DNA of 64,000 bases, from positions 1,698,100 to 1,762,099 of the forward strand of contig NZ_KB235903.1 of the NCBI RefSeq assembly GCF_000332155.1, given 5' to 3'. Positions 55,378 through 64,000 of this stretch are shown here, piece after piece. Position numbers and translations under genes: made by a program. This DNA is from Kamptonema formosum PCC 6407 (lineage in GTDB: Bacteria; Cyanobacteriota; Cyanobacteriia; Cyanobacteriales; Microcoleaceae). The notes below the pieces were generated by a model. It saw only the letters and a list, made by a program, of their open reading frames with translations, had not been told where the DNA came from and searched no databases. The first letter of the stretch is position 1. Each line of letters begins with the position of its first letter.

Positions 55378-55815
55378 TTAATGGCTATGGCCATAAGCTC
55401 CCATTTCTGGTTGAAATGGTGCAATTTCTGCTTTTACTTCCAAACCCATTTTTTCTAGCATTCCCTGCAAAACTGAATCGGGAGATAGCCGTAAATAATG
55501 AGGATCAATTTCTACAGGGATGTGACGATTACCTAAATGATAAGCCGCTCGCATTAATAATAGCCGATCCGATGCGATCGCAGTCATCACAGGTTCCGGT
55601 TTCGCGCTGACCCTAACTAAACAGCTATCATCTTCAGATTGTAGGAGATCGCGATCGCGCAGCACAGTCCCTCTAGGCAAACGCAGGTGCAACTCTTCCC
55701 CGGAATCAATTTCAAACCGATGGCGCGATCGCGTGCGCTCAATAGCTGTCAGAGGTAAAGTAAAACTAACAGCCGCATCAGGATTTGCAGGTAATTTTTC
55801 TGTCAAAATTAACAT
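55378..55815 (-). CDS. Urease accessory nickel-binding protein UreE
   Basis: A 145-residue dimeric nickel metallochaperone: [60 protein letters not shown] with the conserved metal-binding GNRH, and [20 protein letters not shown]. The C-terminus ends in GAYGHSH, a short His tail, much shorter than the His-rich tails of some bacterial UreE proteins. It supplies nickel to UreG. It is the first of the three urease accessory genes. Confidence 0.95.
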   Translation of the reverse strand: MLILTEKLPANPDAAVSFTLPLTAIERTRSRHRFEIDSGEELHLRLPRGTVLRDRDLLQSEDDSCLVRVSAKPEPVMTAIASDRLLLMRAAYHLGNRHIPVEIDPHYLRLSPDSVLQGMLEKMGLEVKAEIAPFQPEMGAYGHSH

Positions 55816-55887
55816 TTCGCTATTCCTATTAAGAATTCACACCCAGCCTATTTTTAACACCTAACCCAGATTAAGAGTTGGCGATCG

Positions 55888-56271
55888 CTAGTTCTCTGAG
55901 ATTTCCTCGTTGATGGCGTGTTTTTCCAAATCCTTGAGAGCAACACTCTCCAAAGCTCTAGCATGAGTCGCAGAGAGGATAACCGGGGGAGCAACACCAG
56001 CTTCCATTGCTTCTCTCCAACGGGAAACACACAAACACCAGCGATCGCCTGGTTTAAGACCCGGAAATTGAAAGGCCGGCACGGGAGTGCTCAGATTATT
56101 GCCCCGCGATTTGGTAAACTCCAGAAATTCTACTGTTACTTGAGCACAGACAACGTGCGACCCAAAATCCTGACCCCCCGTGCGACAAAGCCCATCGCGG
56201 TAAAAACCCGTCAGCGGAGAAGTGCAGCAAATCTCTAGTTGGGAACCGAGAACATTTTTAGCATCTATCAT
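55888..56271 (-). CDS. DUF2237 family protein
   Basis: A 127-residue protein with the family pattern: NVLGSQLEICCTSPLTGFYR, DGLCRTGGQDFGSHVVCAQV, TVEFLEFTKSRGNNLSTPVP, and GLKPGDRWCLCVSRWREAME. Several conserved Cys and His residues suggest a metal or redox site, but function is not established. It is co-directional with ureE, 72 bp upstream of it, so it may be part of the same transcript; no functional link to urease is known. Confidence 0.9.
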   Translation of the reverse strand: MIDAKNVLGSQLEICCTSPLTGFYRDGLCRTGGQDFGSHVVCAQVTVEFLEFTKSRGNNLSTPVPAFQFPGLKPGDRWCLCVSRWREAMEAGVAPPVILSATHARALESVALKDLEKHAINEEISEN

Positions 56272-56516
56272 TGCTAATTTCTTTGATTTCCTTTTGGTTT
56301 GCCTATGAAAAGGTGCGATCGCGCTTAATTAACTCCCAATACTAACATTCAAGCCATTGAGCTTGATGGCTTAAACGATCGCCGGATTAAAGGTCATAAA
56401 TATAGAGTCTGGTCATGAACCGAGAGCGATCGCCTAGCAGGAAAAATAACTCTTCTAGTTTATGTCATCACCCGAGCGGATTTACTCCCTTCAATTCAGA
56501 TATCAGTCCCACATCA

Positions 56517-58556
56517 TTATGGAGGCGTAGCGATTGAGAATTTTTCTTTCTCAAACCTTTCCTGAATCATTGAAAATAGCTCAGATTTAGTTTTCCAGAA
56601 TTCAGCGGTTTTCGTCCACACCCATAAATTGATTTGAACATAGTATTCTTCAAATTCAATTTCCCCAGTTACAGGAGGCTCTGGATTTTCTAGTACCGAG
56701 GGATGAGATTTCGCAACTTCTACCAGAGTCTTCCGTACTTCAGAAATGTTGTTGTTGTAGTCGCTGCGGATTGTGATTTGAATCCTGCGATATCGATCGT
56801 GGCTGTAATTGATAATCTTATCTTCCCAAACTGTATTGTTAGGGATAGTCACCAGATCGGCAGTTAGAGTTTTTAGCCTTGTACTCGCTAGACTGATGGA
56901 GTCAACAGTACCAAACACCCCAGCTAATTCAACTTCATCACCGACATCAAAGGGTTTGTAAACCATTAGCATTAACCCACTGGCAAAGTTACCGAGGTTG
57001 CTTTGCAAGGCGAAGGCAAAGATAAAACTTGCGCCCCCAAGTACAGCCAAAACAGGCGCAAGACTAACCTCTAGTGCTGTCAAAGCTAGAAGCACGCCAA
57101 CAAAAATTCCTCCTCGCTTGATGATAATGACGATAAATTGGCGCATCAATTTGGAGGTATTGGACAATTTAAGCAGCTTGCTAACTATCACGCCTAGTAT
57201 TTGAAACACGATTGCAGAAGCCAGGACGATACCAACAAATTTACCTAAATTACCTGCCCAGCGCAAACCACCTTCATCTGATTTGAGCCAACTGATAAGC
57301 CGCACTCCTAAACCTTGAGTATCACTGACATCAATTTCAGCTTTAGCGATCGCGTCAATGTATTTGCGGTAATACTTGCTGTCACCACCTTTGCGATCCA
57401 ATTCTTCTAAAATCACGTTGAATCGGTCTACAATTGCAGTTCGTGCTGATTGAAGATTAGTAGCGTTTACAACCAGTTTGTTCTTCAATTCTGCTTCATT
57501 TTTAGCATTTTCTTCCAAGTTGTCTGCCGTTTTTTCAAGCTGCTGCCCTTTTTTCTCAACGTTTCCTTGACCGTTACCAGGCCCAGGGGAACTGGCCGTT
57601 AGTGTTTCACCGTTCGCCTTGATATTAGTATTTTCAATGGTTGCTGCGGCTTCATCGAGTTTCTCCGCAGATTTCTCGGCTGCGCCTGTGCTACCACTAC
57701 TACTGCTAGTATTTCCAGTAATCGCTTCCCGCGCTTTTTTGAGTTGTGTGTTAGCCTCTTCTATTTTTTGCGTGCCTTGCTTGTATTCTGGCGAGTCAGG
57801 AGCAAAACCTTTTTGGTTTTTTTCTGCCTCTTCCACAGCTTTGATCGCCTTGTCTAGAGCGTCAATTTTTTGAGTGAGAGCGTTGTATGCAGGCGAGCTA
57901 GCATCTATCTTCTCTCGCTCTTTATTCGCTTCTTCGAGAGTTTTTTGTGCCTGCTCCTGTTCACCTGTTTTCTCAGCTTTTTTCAAAGCTTCGTTCAGGG
58001 TATCATCCTGCTTGAGTTCTTTTTTAGCATCAGTTGCTTCTTTAAGACCTTCCTGGGCTTTTTTGAGTTTTTCTTTAGCTTCTTCTGCCTTTTTCGCGGC
58101 TTCTTGGTATTGTGGCGATCCGGGGACAGCGCTCTTTAGGGCTTTGTCGCTTTCTTCTAGTGCTTTCTTCGCCTCGTCTAGGGAACCTGCGACTTCTTGC
58201 TGTTTATTGATGGATCGATTCTGACGTTTGACGGCAACTTCAGCATTGCTAATTTCTTCAACTTTGCCTTTGAGCAACAGTTGCCAAGCTGCGGCTTCGT
58301 TTAGGAGTTCTTCCAGGGAAAGCGGTTTGACTAGCAATTGTAATTCATCAACCGGAACATCTGGCTCTTTAGCCGTAACTGCTGCTTTGGGATCTCCTTC
58401 TGGTGCAAGCTCAACCTTCTCAGTCTGCACCTCAGTTTCAGCCATGGGGTTAACTTCAGGTTCTTCAAACTGCGATCGCGCTGGTATCCCCCAGATTACC
58501 AAGACACCAATTACTCCAGTGAGTAAAAAAATAGCATGGACTCGACTGCGAAACAT
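56517..58556 (-). CDS. MscS-type mechanosensitive channel with long coiled-coil domain
   Basis: A 679-residue protein. A signal-like N-terminus (AIFLLTGVIGVLVIWGIP) is followed by a long charged, heptad-rich region (about 90-420; alternating Lys/Glu/Ala such as KALEESDKALKSAV), likely periplasmic and coiled. Three hydrophobic segments come next (about 445-540; GKFVGIVLASAIVFQILGVI). The MscS pore helix and beta domain follow: FAFALQSNLGNFASGLMLMV, then PFDVGDEVELAGVFGTVDSI and LVTIPNNTVWEDKIINYSHD. MscS channels release solutes at osmotic downshift; the extra coiled coil could contact peptidoglycan or a partner protein. The mapping of the coiled coil is approximate. Confidence 0.85.
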   Translation of the reverse strand: MFRSRVHAIFLLTGVIGVLVIWGIPARSQFEEPEVNPMAETEVQTEKVELAPEGDPKAAVTAKEPDVPVDELQLLVKPLSLEELLNEAAAWQLLLKGKVEEISNAEVAVKRQNRSINKQQEVAGSLDEAKKALEESDKALKSAVPGSPQYQEAAKKAEEAKEKLKKAQEGLKEATDAKKELKQDDTLNEALKKAEKTGEQEQAQKTLEEANKEREKIDASSPAYNALTQKIDALDKAIKAVEEAEKNQKGFAPDSPEYKQGTQKIEEANTQLKKAREAITGNTSSSSGSTGAAEKSAEKLDEAAATIENTNIKANGETLTASSPGPGNGQGNVEKKGQQLEKTADNLEENAKNEAELKNKLVVNATNLQSARTAIVDRFNVILEELDRKGGDSKYYRKYIDAIAKAEIDVSDTQGLGVRLISWLKSDEGGLRWAGNLGKFVGIVLASAIVFQILGVIVSKLLKLSNTSKLMRQFIVIIIKRGGIFVGVLLALTALEVSLAPVLAVLGGASFIFAFALQSNLGNFASGLMLMVYKPFDVGDEVELAGVFGTVDSISLASTRLKTLTADLVTIPNNTVWEDKIINYSHDRYRRIQITIRSDYNNNISEVRKTLVEVAKSHPSVLENPEPPVTGEIEFEEYYVQINLWVWTKTAEFWKTKSELFSMIQERFEKEKFSIATPP

Positions 58557-58667
58557 TATAAATATTCCTCATTAAGTATTTTTACTGATTTGAGTTTACG
58601 TCATTTAGTTGTCTTTAGGCTAAATTATAACCGCAATTTTTCCCTTGTCAATACTAACAAAAAATCA

Positions 58668-58765
58668 ATACAGCACTGTGCTTGACGATTAGGTACAATA
58701 GTAGAGTAAAAAGTTACTTTGCTCATTGCTGTTAGTGTACCTCTTGGTCACGCAAAGTGCTGTAT
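58668..58765. repeat. 98-bp inverted-repeat element
   Basis: Outer arms ATACAGCACT (58668-58677) and AGTGCTGTAT (58756-58765) pair perfectly. Beyond small mismatches, GTGC/GCA and AGGTACA/TGTACCT pair too, enclosing about 40 bp. It looks like a small non-autonomous element; no transposase of matching ends is in the window. Confidence 0.6.
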
Positions 58766-58887
58766 ATTTCTTCTCTTAAGACTTTAAGGATTTTAGAAAA
58801 ATTCAAGGCTTCTAATTTTGAAAAATAGGGGTCTTCCGTACTTAGTATGCTAAAACATTAGAAATGCACGAGTATTTAAGTAAAGTA

Positions 58888-59025
58888 ATGAAAAGATTAA
58901 TGACACAATTACTGAATTTGCCTGGTGTGATAGTAGAGGATAGCTTGGAGACAGAATCGACGATTATTTTATTGGTTAGAGTAACACGGAAGAACCGTAT
59001 TTTCGTAAAAAAACCCAGTTTATGA
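58888..59025 (+). pseudogene. ISL3-type transposase N-terminal remnant
   Basis: An ATG at 58888 opens a 45-codon frame beginning MKRLMTQLLNLPGVIVEDSL and continuing ETESTIILLVRVTRKNR before the stop at 59023-59025. The LLNLPGV phrase and the following strand pattern are the usual N-terminus of ISL3-family transposases. The zinc finger and catalytic part are missing. The tail (FVKKPSL) and the stop come from a half copy of the MITE-like repeat. It is a decayed insertion sequence. Confidence 0.65.
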
Positions 59026-59044
59026 GGTTGGGTGCGGAACTCCT
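58996..59044. repeat. MITE-like element, half copy D
   Basis: GTATTTTCGTAAAAAAACCC and the following GGTTGGGTGCGGAACTCCT match one half of copies A (inverted) and C. The other half is absent. It marks the break point of the transposase remnant. Confidence 0.6.
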
Positions 59045-59131
59045 ATCCTAAACAGCATAGAATTGCAGCAATCTTGTACAATGCAGCCAAAGTACAAACA
59101 TTTTTGACTCAAACAGCCTGGGGGTAAGACA

Positions 59132-60190
59132 ATGGGAGATTTAGAGCGAGTACCAGTAGGAATAGTTGGGGCATCAGGCTACGGCGGTGTGCAACTTGTA
59201 CGCCTTCTAGCAGATCACCCACAAGCCGAAGTAGTTTATCTAGGCGGCGAAAGTAGTGCAGGTAAACCTTTTTCTAGTTTATATCCGCACTTGAGCAACT
59301 GGATTGACTTGACAGTAGAAGGAATAGACTTGGACAAAATAGCATCCAAATGTCAAGTAGTATTTCTCTCACTCCCTAACGGTTTAGCGTACCAGATGGC
59401 ACCCAAATTGCTAGAAAAGGGGTGCAAAGTTTTGGATCTGTCAGCAGATTATCGGTTTACCAACTTAGAAACATATAAAGCTTGGTACGGAGGCGATCGC
59501 CAAGACGCAGCGATCGCCTCAACCGCTGTCTACGGTTTACCCGAACTTTATCGCGATCGCATCAAAACCGCCCAACTCGTAGGCTGCGCCGGCTGCTACG
59601 TCACCGCCAGCCTTTTAGCCCTCGCACCCCTACTCAAACAAGGCATCATCATCCCCGAAACCGCGATCGTCGATGCCAAATCAGGCACATCCGGTGGCGG
59701 TCGCAAAGCCGAAATCAACCTTCTGCTAGCCGAAGCAGACAACTCCCTAGCCGCCTACGCCGTTGGTCGTCACCGCCACACCCCAGAAATCGAACAAATT
59801 TGCAGCGATTTAGCCGGACACGACATTAAAGTGCAATTCACTCCGCACCTGATACCAATGGTGCGAGGAATTCTCACTACCGTCTATGCCACCCTCCGCG
59901 ATCCTGGATTAGTACGAGAAGACTTACTCACAATTTTTAACGCCTTCTATCGTAATTCTCCTTGGGTAAAAATCCTACCCAGCGGCGTTTATCCTCAAAC
60001 AAAATGGGCCTGCGGAACCAATCTCTGCTACATCGGCGTAGAAGTAGATACCCGCACCGACAGAGTAATCGTTATGTCAGCAATTGATAACTTAATCAAA
60101 GGTCAAGCAGGCCAAGGCGTACAGTGCATGAACTTAATGATGGGATGGGAAGAAACTTTAGGACTGCCGCAGTTAGGTTTTTATCCATAG
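59132..60190 (+). CDS. N-acetyl-gamma-glutamyl-phosphate reductase
   Basis: A 352-residue enzyme of arginine synthesis: NADP-binding [20 protein letters not shown] (residues 8-27), [20 protein letters not shown], the catalytic Cys in [40 protein letters not shown] and the C-terminal [20 protein letters not shown]. It reduces N-acetylglutamyl phosphate to the semialdehyde in the cytoplasm. Length and all motifs are canonical. Strong HIP1 content lies in the middle of the gene. Confidence 0.96.
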   Translation: MGDLERVPVGIVGASGYGGVQLVRLLADHPQAEVVYLGGESSAGKPFSSLYPHLSNWIDLTVEGIDLDKIASKCQVVFLSLPNGLAYQMAPKLLEKGCKVLDLSADYRFTNLETYKAWYGGDRQDAAIASTAVYGLPELYRDRIKTAQLVGCAGCYVTASLLALAPLLKQGIIIPETAIVDAKSGTSGGGRKAEINLLLAEADNSLAAYAVGRHRHTPEIEQICSDLAGHDIKVQFTPHLIPMVRGILTTVYATLRDPGLVREDLLTIFNAFYRNSPWVKILPSGVYPQTKWACGTNLCYIGVEVDTRTDRVIVMSAIDNLIKGQAGQGVQCMNLMMGWEETLGLPQLGFYP

Positions 60191-60706
60191 TAGTTGTTAG
60201 TTGTTAGTTATTAGTTGTTAGTTGTTAGTTGTTAGTTGTTAGGTCAATCCACTGTTTTTAAAGAAACAGTTTTTTGCTTATTCCTATTGATATTAAGTCC
60301 AGTAACTAGGTGACATAAATAAATGTAAGGTGGGCGCTCGCCGCCTCAATCTTGTAACTGATAGCTAATATGGTTTCGGCGAGCGCCCACCCTACAAGCT
60401 ACAAGCTATCAACATTTATTTATGTCCACCTACTTAGCATCGCTTTTAATATGATGTCATTGCGAGCAACGCGAAGCAATCTCAATGCCTAGCGATTGCT
60501 TCGCGTTGCTCGCAATGACAGAAAATTGTTATAGCTAGGAAAGAGGGAAAAACTTACTACCTAATGGATTATGAACCAGAGGTAAGAGTTCGAGTTGCCC
60601 TAAGCGACGAAAGCGGTTGCTGTATAAGATGGGTGAAGCGAAATGCTCCACCCATCCTACAAATACAGGACTTAACAGTTAACAGTTAACAGTTAACAGT
60701 TAACAA
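60191..60706. repeat. Cluster of intergenic repeats between argC and eno
   Basis: TTAGTTG heptamers (60191-60241) start the cluster. A long imperfect inverted repeat follows (60301-60435), with arms GTGACATAAATAAATGT / AACATTTATTTATGTCCAC and core GGTGGGCGCTCGCCG / CGGCGAGCGCCCACC. A perfect REP palindrome lies at 60455-60520 and a dispersed repeat at 60536-60605. The latter has an inverted copy beyond eno at 62305-62377. TTAACAG heptamers (60670-60706) touch the eno stop. No gene is seen. Confidence 0.85.
60455..60520. repeat. REP palindrome TGTCATTGCGAGC
   Basis: TGTCATTGCGAGCAACGCGA AGCAAT pairs perfectly over 26 bases with ATTGCTTCGCGTTGCTCGCA ATGACA around a 14-nt loop. GTCATTGCGAGC-type REPs are widespread in bacteria. 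Half copies lie at about 8108 and 16754. Confidence 0.85.
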
Positions 60707-62513
<1,807 letters not shown>

Positions 62514-63338
62514 ATGAAACACCTAAAATCGAGTTCTGCGGATCTGCGGGAACTTTTCAAGGACAGCATTACTGTTAAATATCTTGCCGAAACCCTTAAA
62601 TCTGTTCCCGCCGATGCAGATGCAGCGATTTTACTACCTTGGATGGAAGCTCACGATTATGATGTCCTTGGTATTGAAGATGGAGGCGTGGTTTCTGGCT
62701 ATATTATGCGATCGCTTCTTGGCCAAGGTAAGTGCGGCGACTTCCAGCAAATTTTTCACCCATCAGAATTAATCGCCGCTTCTACTCCACTGATGGAACT
62801 GTTGCCTCTATTGCGGGATAAACCCAGGTTATTTGTCTTGGAAAGTAACAGAATTAGTGGCATTGTCACTTGCGGTGATTTGCAGAAAGCCCCTGTGCGA
62901 ATGCTACTGTTTGGATTAGTGACACTTTTGGAAATGAATCTGCTACGGCTAATCCGCATTTATTATCCCGATGATTCCTGGCAGCAATTCCTCAAAAGAG
63001 AACGGGTAATAGCTGCAAAGAATCTCTGGGAACAAGGACGAGCTAGAAATGAAGCTATTGATTTACTTGATTATCTCCAGTTTTGTGACAAGCGAGATTT
63101 AATTCTTACATCGACACAGGTTATTGAGCGTTTGGGGCTGAAATCTAAACGCTACGGAGAACGTTTTTTGAAAGCAGCGGAAACTTTGAGAAATAAGTTA
63201 GCTCACGCTCAAGATTTGGTCGGTGGTTCCTCTTGGCCGGAAGTGATTTTTTTAGCCCAGGAAATCGAAACCCTATTGCAGCGCTGCGAGGAAATGGAAT
63301 TAGCAGTTCCCCTACAATCAGATAACTTTTCTTTGTAA
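62514..63338 (+). CDS. CBS-pair protein with HEPN-like C-terminal domain
   Basis: A 274-residue protein. Residues 20-135 read as a CBS pair: VKYLAETLKSVPADADAAIL, YDVLGIEDGGVVSGYIMRSL, LIAASTPLMELLPLLRDKPR and VLESNRISGIVTCGDLQKAP. CBS pairs bind adenine nucleotides and act as energy sensors. The C-terminal part (about 150-262) is helical and ends in FLKAAETLRNKLAHAQDL: Arg226-Asn-Lys-Leu-Ala-His231 is the Rx4-6H signature of HEPN ribonucleases. A nucleotide-gated RNase or RNA-binding protein is therefore possible. The start touches an STRR array and has no clear ribosome-binding site. Function unproven. Confidence 0.7.
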   Translation: MKHLKSSSADLRELFKDSITVKYLAETLKSVPADADAAILLPWMEAHDYDVLGIEDGGVVSGYIMRSLLGQGKCGDFQQIFHPSELIAASTPLMELLPLLRDKPRLFVLESNRISGIVTCGDLQKAPVRMLLFGLVTLLEMNLLRLIRIYYPDDSWQQFLKRERVIAAKNLWEQGRARNEAIDLLDYLQFCDKRDLILTSTQVIERLGLKSKRYGERFLKAAETLRNKLAHAQDLVGGSSWPEVIFLAQEIETLLQRCEEMELAVPLQSDNFSL

Positions 63339-63384
63339 CGCTGCTCTCTGGGCGGTTATTTTACTGCCCAGAGAGCGGCATTAC
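63335..63384. terminator. Bidirectional terminator-like palindrome
   Basis: GTAACGCTGCTCTCTGGGC pairs with GCCCAGAGAGCGGCATTAC around GGTTATTTTACT, with two mismatches. It spans the stop of the CBS-HEPN gene and sits before the convergent gene's stop, ending both transcripts. It belongs to the same family as the hairpins at 24163-24212 and 13230-13259. Confidence 0.55.
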
Positions 63385-63393
63385 GACTACTAA

Positions 63394-64000
63394 TTAGACT
63401 TGAGAAATAGCGATCGCACTCGTTTCCCTATTTCGATCGAACACAGCTCGCGGCCTCAGTAAAATCTTAAACAACAGCAAAAGTGAGTGTAATTCTCCGG
63501 GCGTTTGATGGCATTTCCACTGACCAGGACGGCAAAATAGCATTTCTACCAGACGGCGGTGTTGAGGTACGCTAACCTGCTCAAAAGCTACCCGTAAAGT
63601 AGGAAAATCGCCACTCATACCACTGCGAATAATCTGTCCTTGTAACTCTAACTTGTTCTCGACAAATTCTAACTCTACTGAAGAAGAATCTGTGAGATAT
63701 TGAGCAACTTTTCCACCTTTGATGTTAACAGCTTCCTCTAACTGCTGCGTCAAAGCTACTTCAGCACCGACTTCAGAAATCAAGGTAGTTATACCCCAAA
63801 AACTCTGGTTGCCAATCTTTAGCCGCACCACTCGCTGCAATTTGAACCAATCATAAATATCTGGCTTAGGAACATCGACTAAGATTAACAACGCCACGCT
63901 AATCATGATTAAATTGTAAACGCTCCAAATCCAGCCCAAACTGATACCTTTTAAAAGAGCATCGCCTTGGCTGCTATTCAAACAAATGTTTAAATTCCGC
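63394..64000 (-). CDS. C-terminal part of a probable cellulose-synthase-like protein with PilZ domain (partial)
   Basis: At least 202 residues, open to the window edge at 64000; the 5' part lies outside. The TTG at 63981 is not a likely start because the frame continues beyond it. Two hydrophobic segments (ISLGWIWSVYNLIMISVALL) precede FKLQRVVRLKIGNQSFWGIT, a PilZ-like strand pattern, VALTQQLEEA and LRVAFEQVSVPQHRRLVEML. The last phrase and the final Cys/Trp stretch resemble the ends of BcsA-type family 2 glycosyltransferases that have a PilZ c-di-GMP sensor. The RxxxR motif is not clearly kept (QRVVRLK is a candidate). The assignment is tentative without the catalytic half. Confidence 0.6.
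   Translation of the reverse strand, partial: RNLNICLNSSQGDALLKGISLGWIWSVYNLIMISVALLILVDVPKPDIYDWFKLQRVVRLKIGNQSFWGITTLISEVGAEVALTQQLEEAVNIKGGKVAQYLTDSSSVELEFVENKLELQGQIIRSGMSGDFPTLRVAFEQVSVPQHRRLVEMLFCRPGQWKCHQTPGELHSLLLLFKILLRPRAVFDRNRETSAIAISQV

Larger units (their letters stand above)
58557..59131. other. Long gap between mscS and argC
   Basis: The 575-bp stretch holds a 98-bp inverted-repeat element (58668-58765), the remnant of an ISL3 transposase (58888-59025) and a half copy of the GACTTACGC-type element (58996-59044). No intact gene is seen. The argC promoter lies somewhere in the last ~90 bp. Confidence 0.7.

Noticed and set aside
57870-58224. Plus-strand Phe/Ser-rich frames opposite the MscS coiled coil
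   Set aside because: They are the antisense of the Lys/Glu/Ala heptads, which lack stops on the complement; no start signals or domains.
59482-59829. Arg/Pro-rich frame inside argC
   Set aside because: Alternative-frame reading of argC in a GC-rich, HIP1-dense stretch; composition is not protein-like.

Overview
The window is chromosomal DNA of a cyanobacterium, most likely a filamentous one of the Oscillatoria/Microcoleus/Kamptonema type. The evidence is the very frequent GCGATCGC (HIP1) octamer, heptamer and nonamer tandem repeats (STRR type) in many intergenic gaps, an SbtA/SbtB bicarbonate-uptake pair, KaiB/KaiC homologues, an SLH lipoprotein and many-PAS sensor kinases. The genus assignment is inference; no rRNA or marker gene in the window settles it.

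Layout. 1-9.3 kb: SLH lipoprotein, sbtA-sbtB, ribD, a two-TM unknown, a PPC/repeat protein, a Tat-exported amine oxidase-like flavoprotein and two small exported proteins. 9.3-20 kb: a frameshifted Ig-like (Big_5) gene, an ABC exporter, a toxin-antitoxin pair, lpdA, a small hypothetical whose tail is made of repeat DNA, a four-helix-bundle protein, a SpoU-type RNA methylase, tRNA-Leu(CAG), an exported truncated haemoglobin with a small exported partner, a GNAT/FemAB-like protein and a stand-alone RibD-type reductase. 20-34.4 kb: a large RTX protein with a degenerate nuclease domain, a B12-binding radical SAM protein, a broken sensor fragment, a membrane protein with a C-terminal GYF-like domain, tRNA-Asp(GTC), a phytase-like protein, a degenerate-GGDEF signalling protein and a TM0106-type RecB-like nuclease. 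34.4-38.7 kb: a class V aminotransferase, a HEPN-containing gene pair, a glycosyltransferase-yjbQ pair and two gene remnants.

38.7-49.2 kb is the most striking part. asnS is followed, without a clear gap, by a same-strand cluster encoding a KaiC-like double ATPase, two KaiB proteins, a 1865-residue hybrid histidine kinase with about ten PAS domains, and a response regulator with an intact diguanylate cyclase domain. The gene order suggests that a Kai-type switch feeds a phosphorelay whose output is cyclic di-GMP. 49.3-64 kb: an alpha/beta-hydrolase-like membrane protein, a Yip1 protein, clpC, DUF2237-ureE-ureF-ureG, a coiled-coil MscS channel, an ISL3 transposase remnant, argC, eno, a CBS plus HEPN-like protein and the 3' end of a probable cellulose-synthase-like gene cut by the window edge.

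The intergenic space is rich in small palindromic elements: a ~100-145 bp GACTTACGC-ended MITE-like family, a TGTCATTGCGAGC REP, inverted copies of one repeat flanking eno, and STRR arrays. Several of these have shaped genes, by truncating a sensor gene and a transposase or by supplying C-termini. All functional assignments rest on motif reading of translated sequence, not on database searches.
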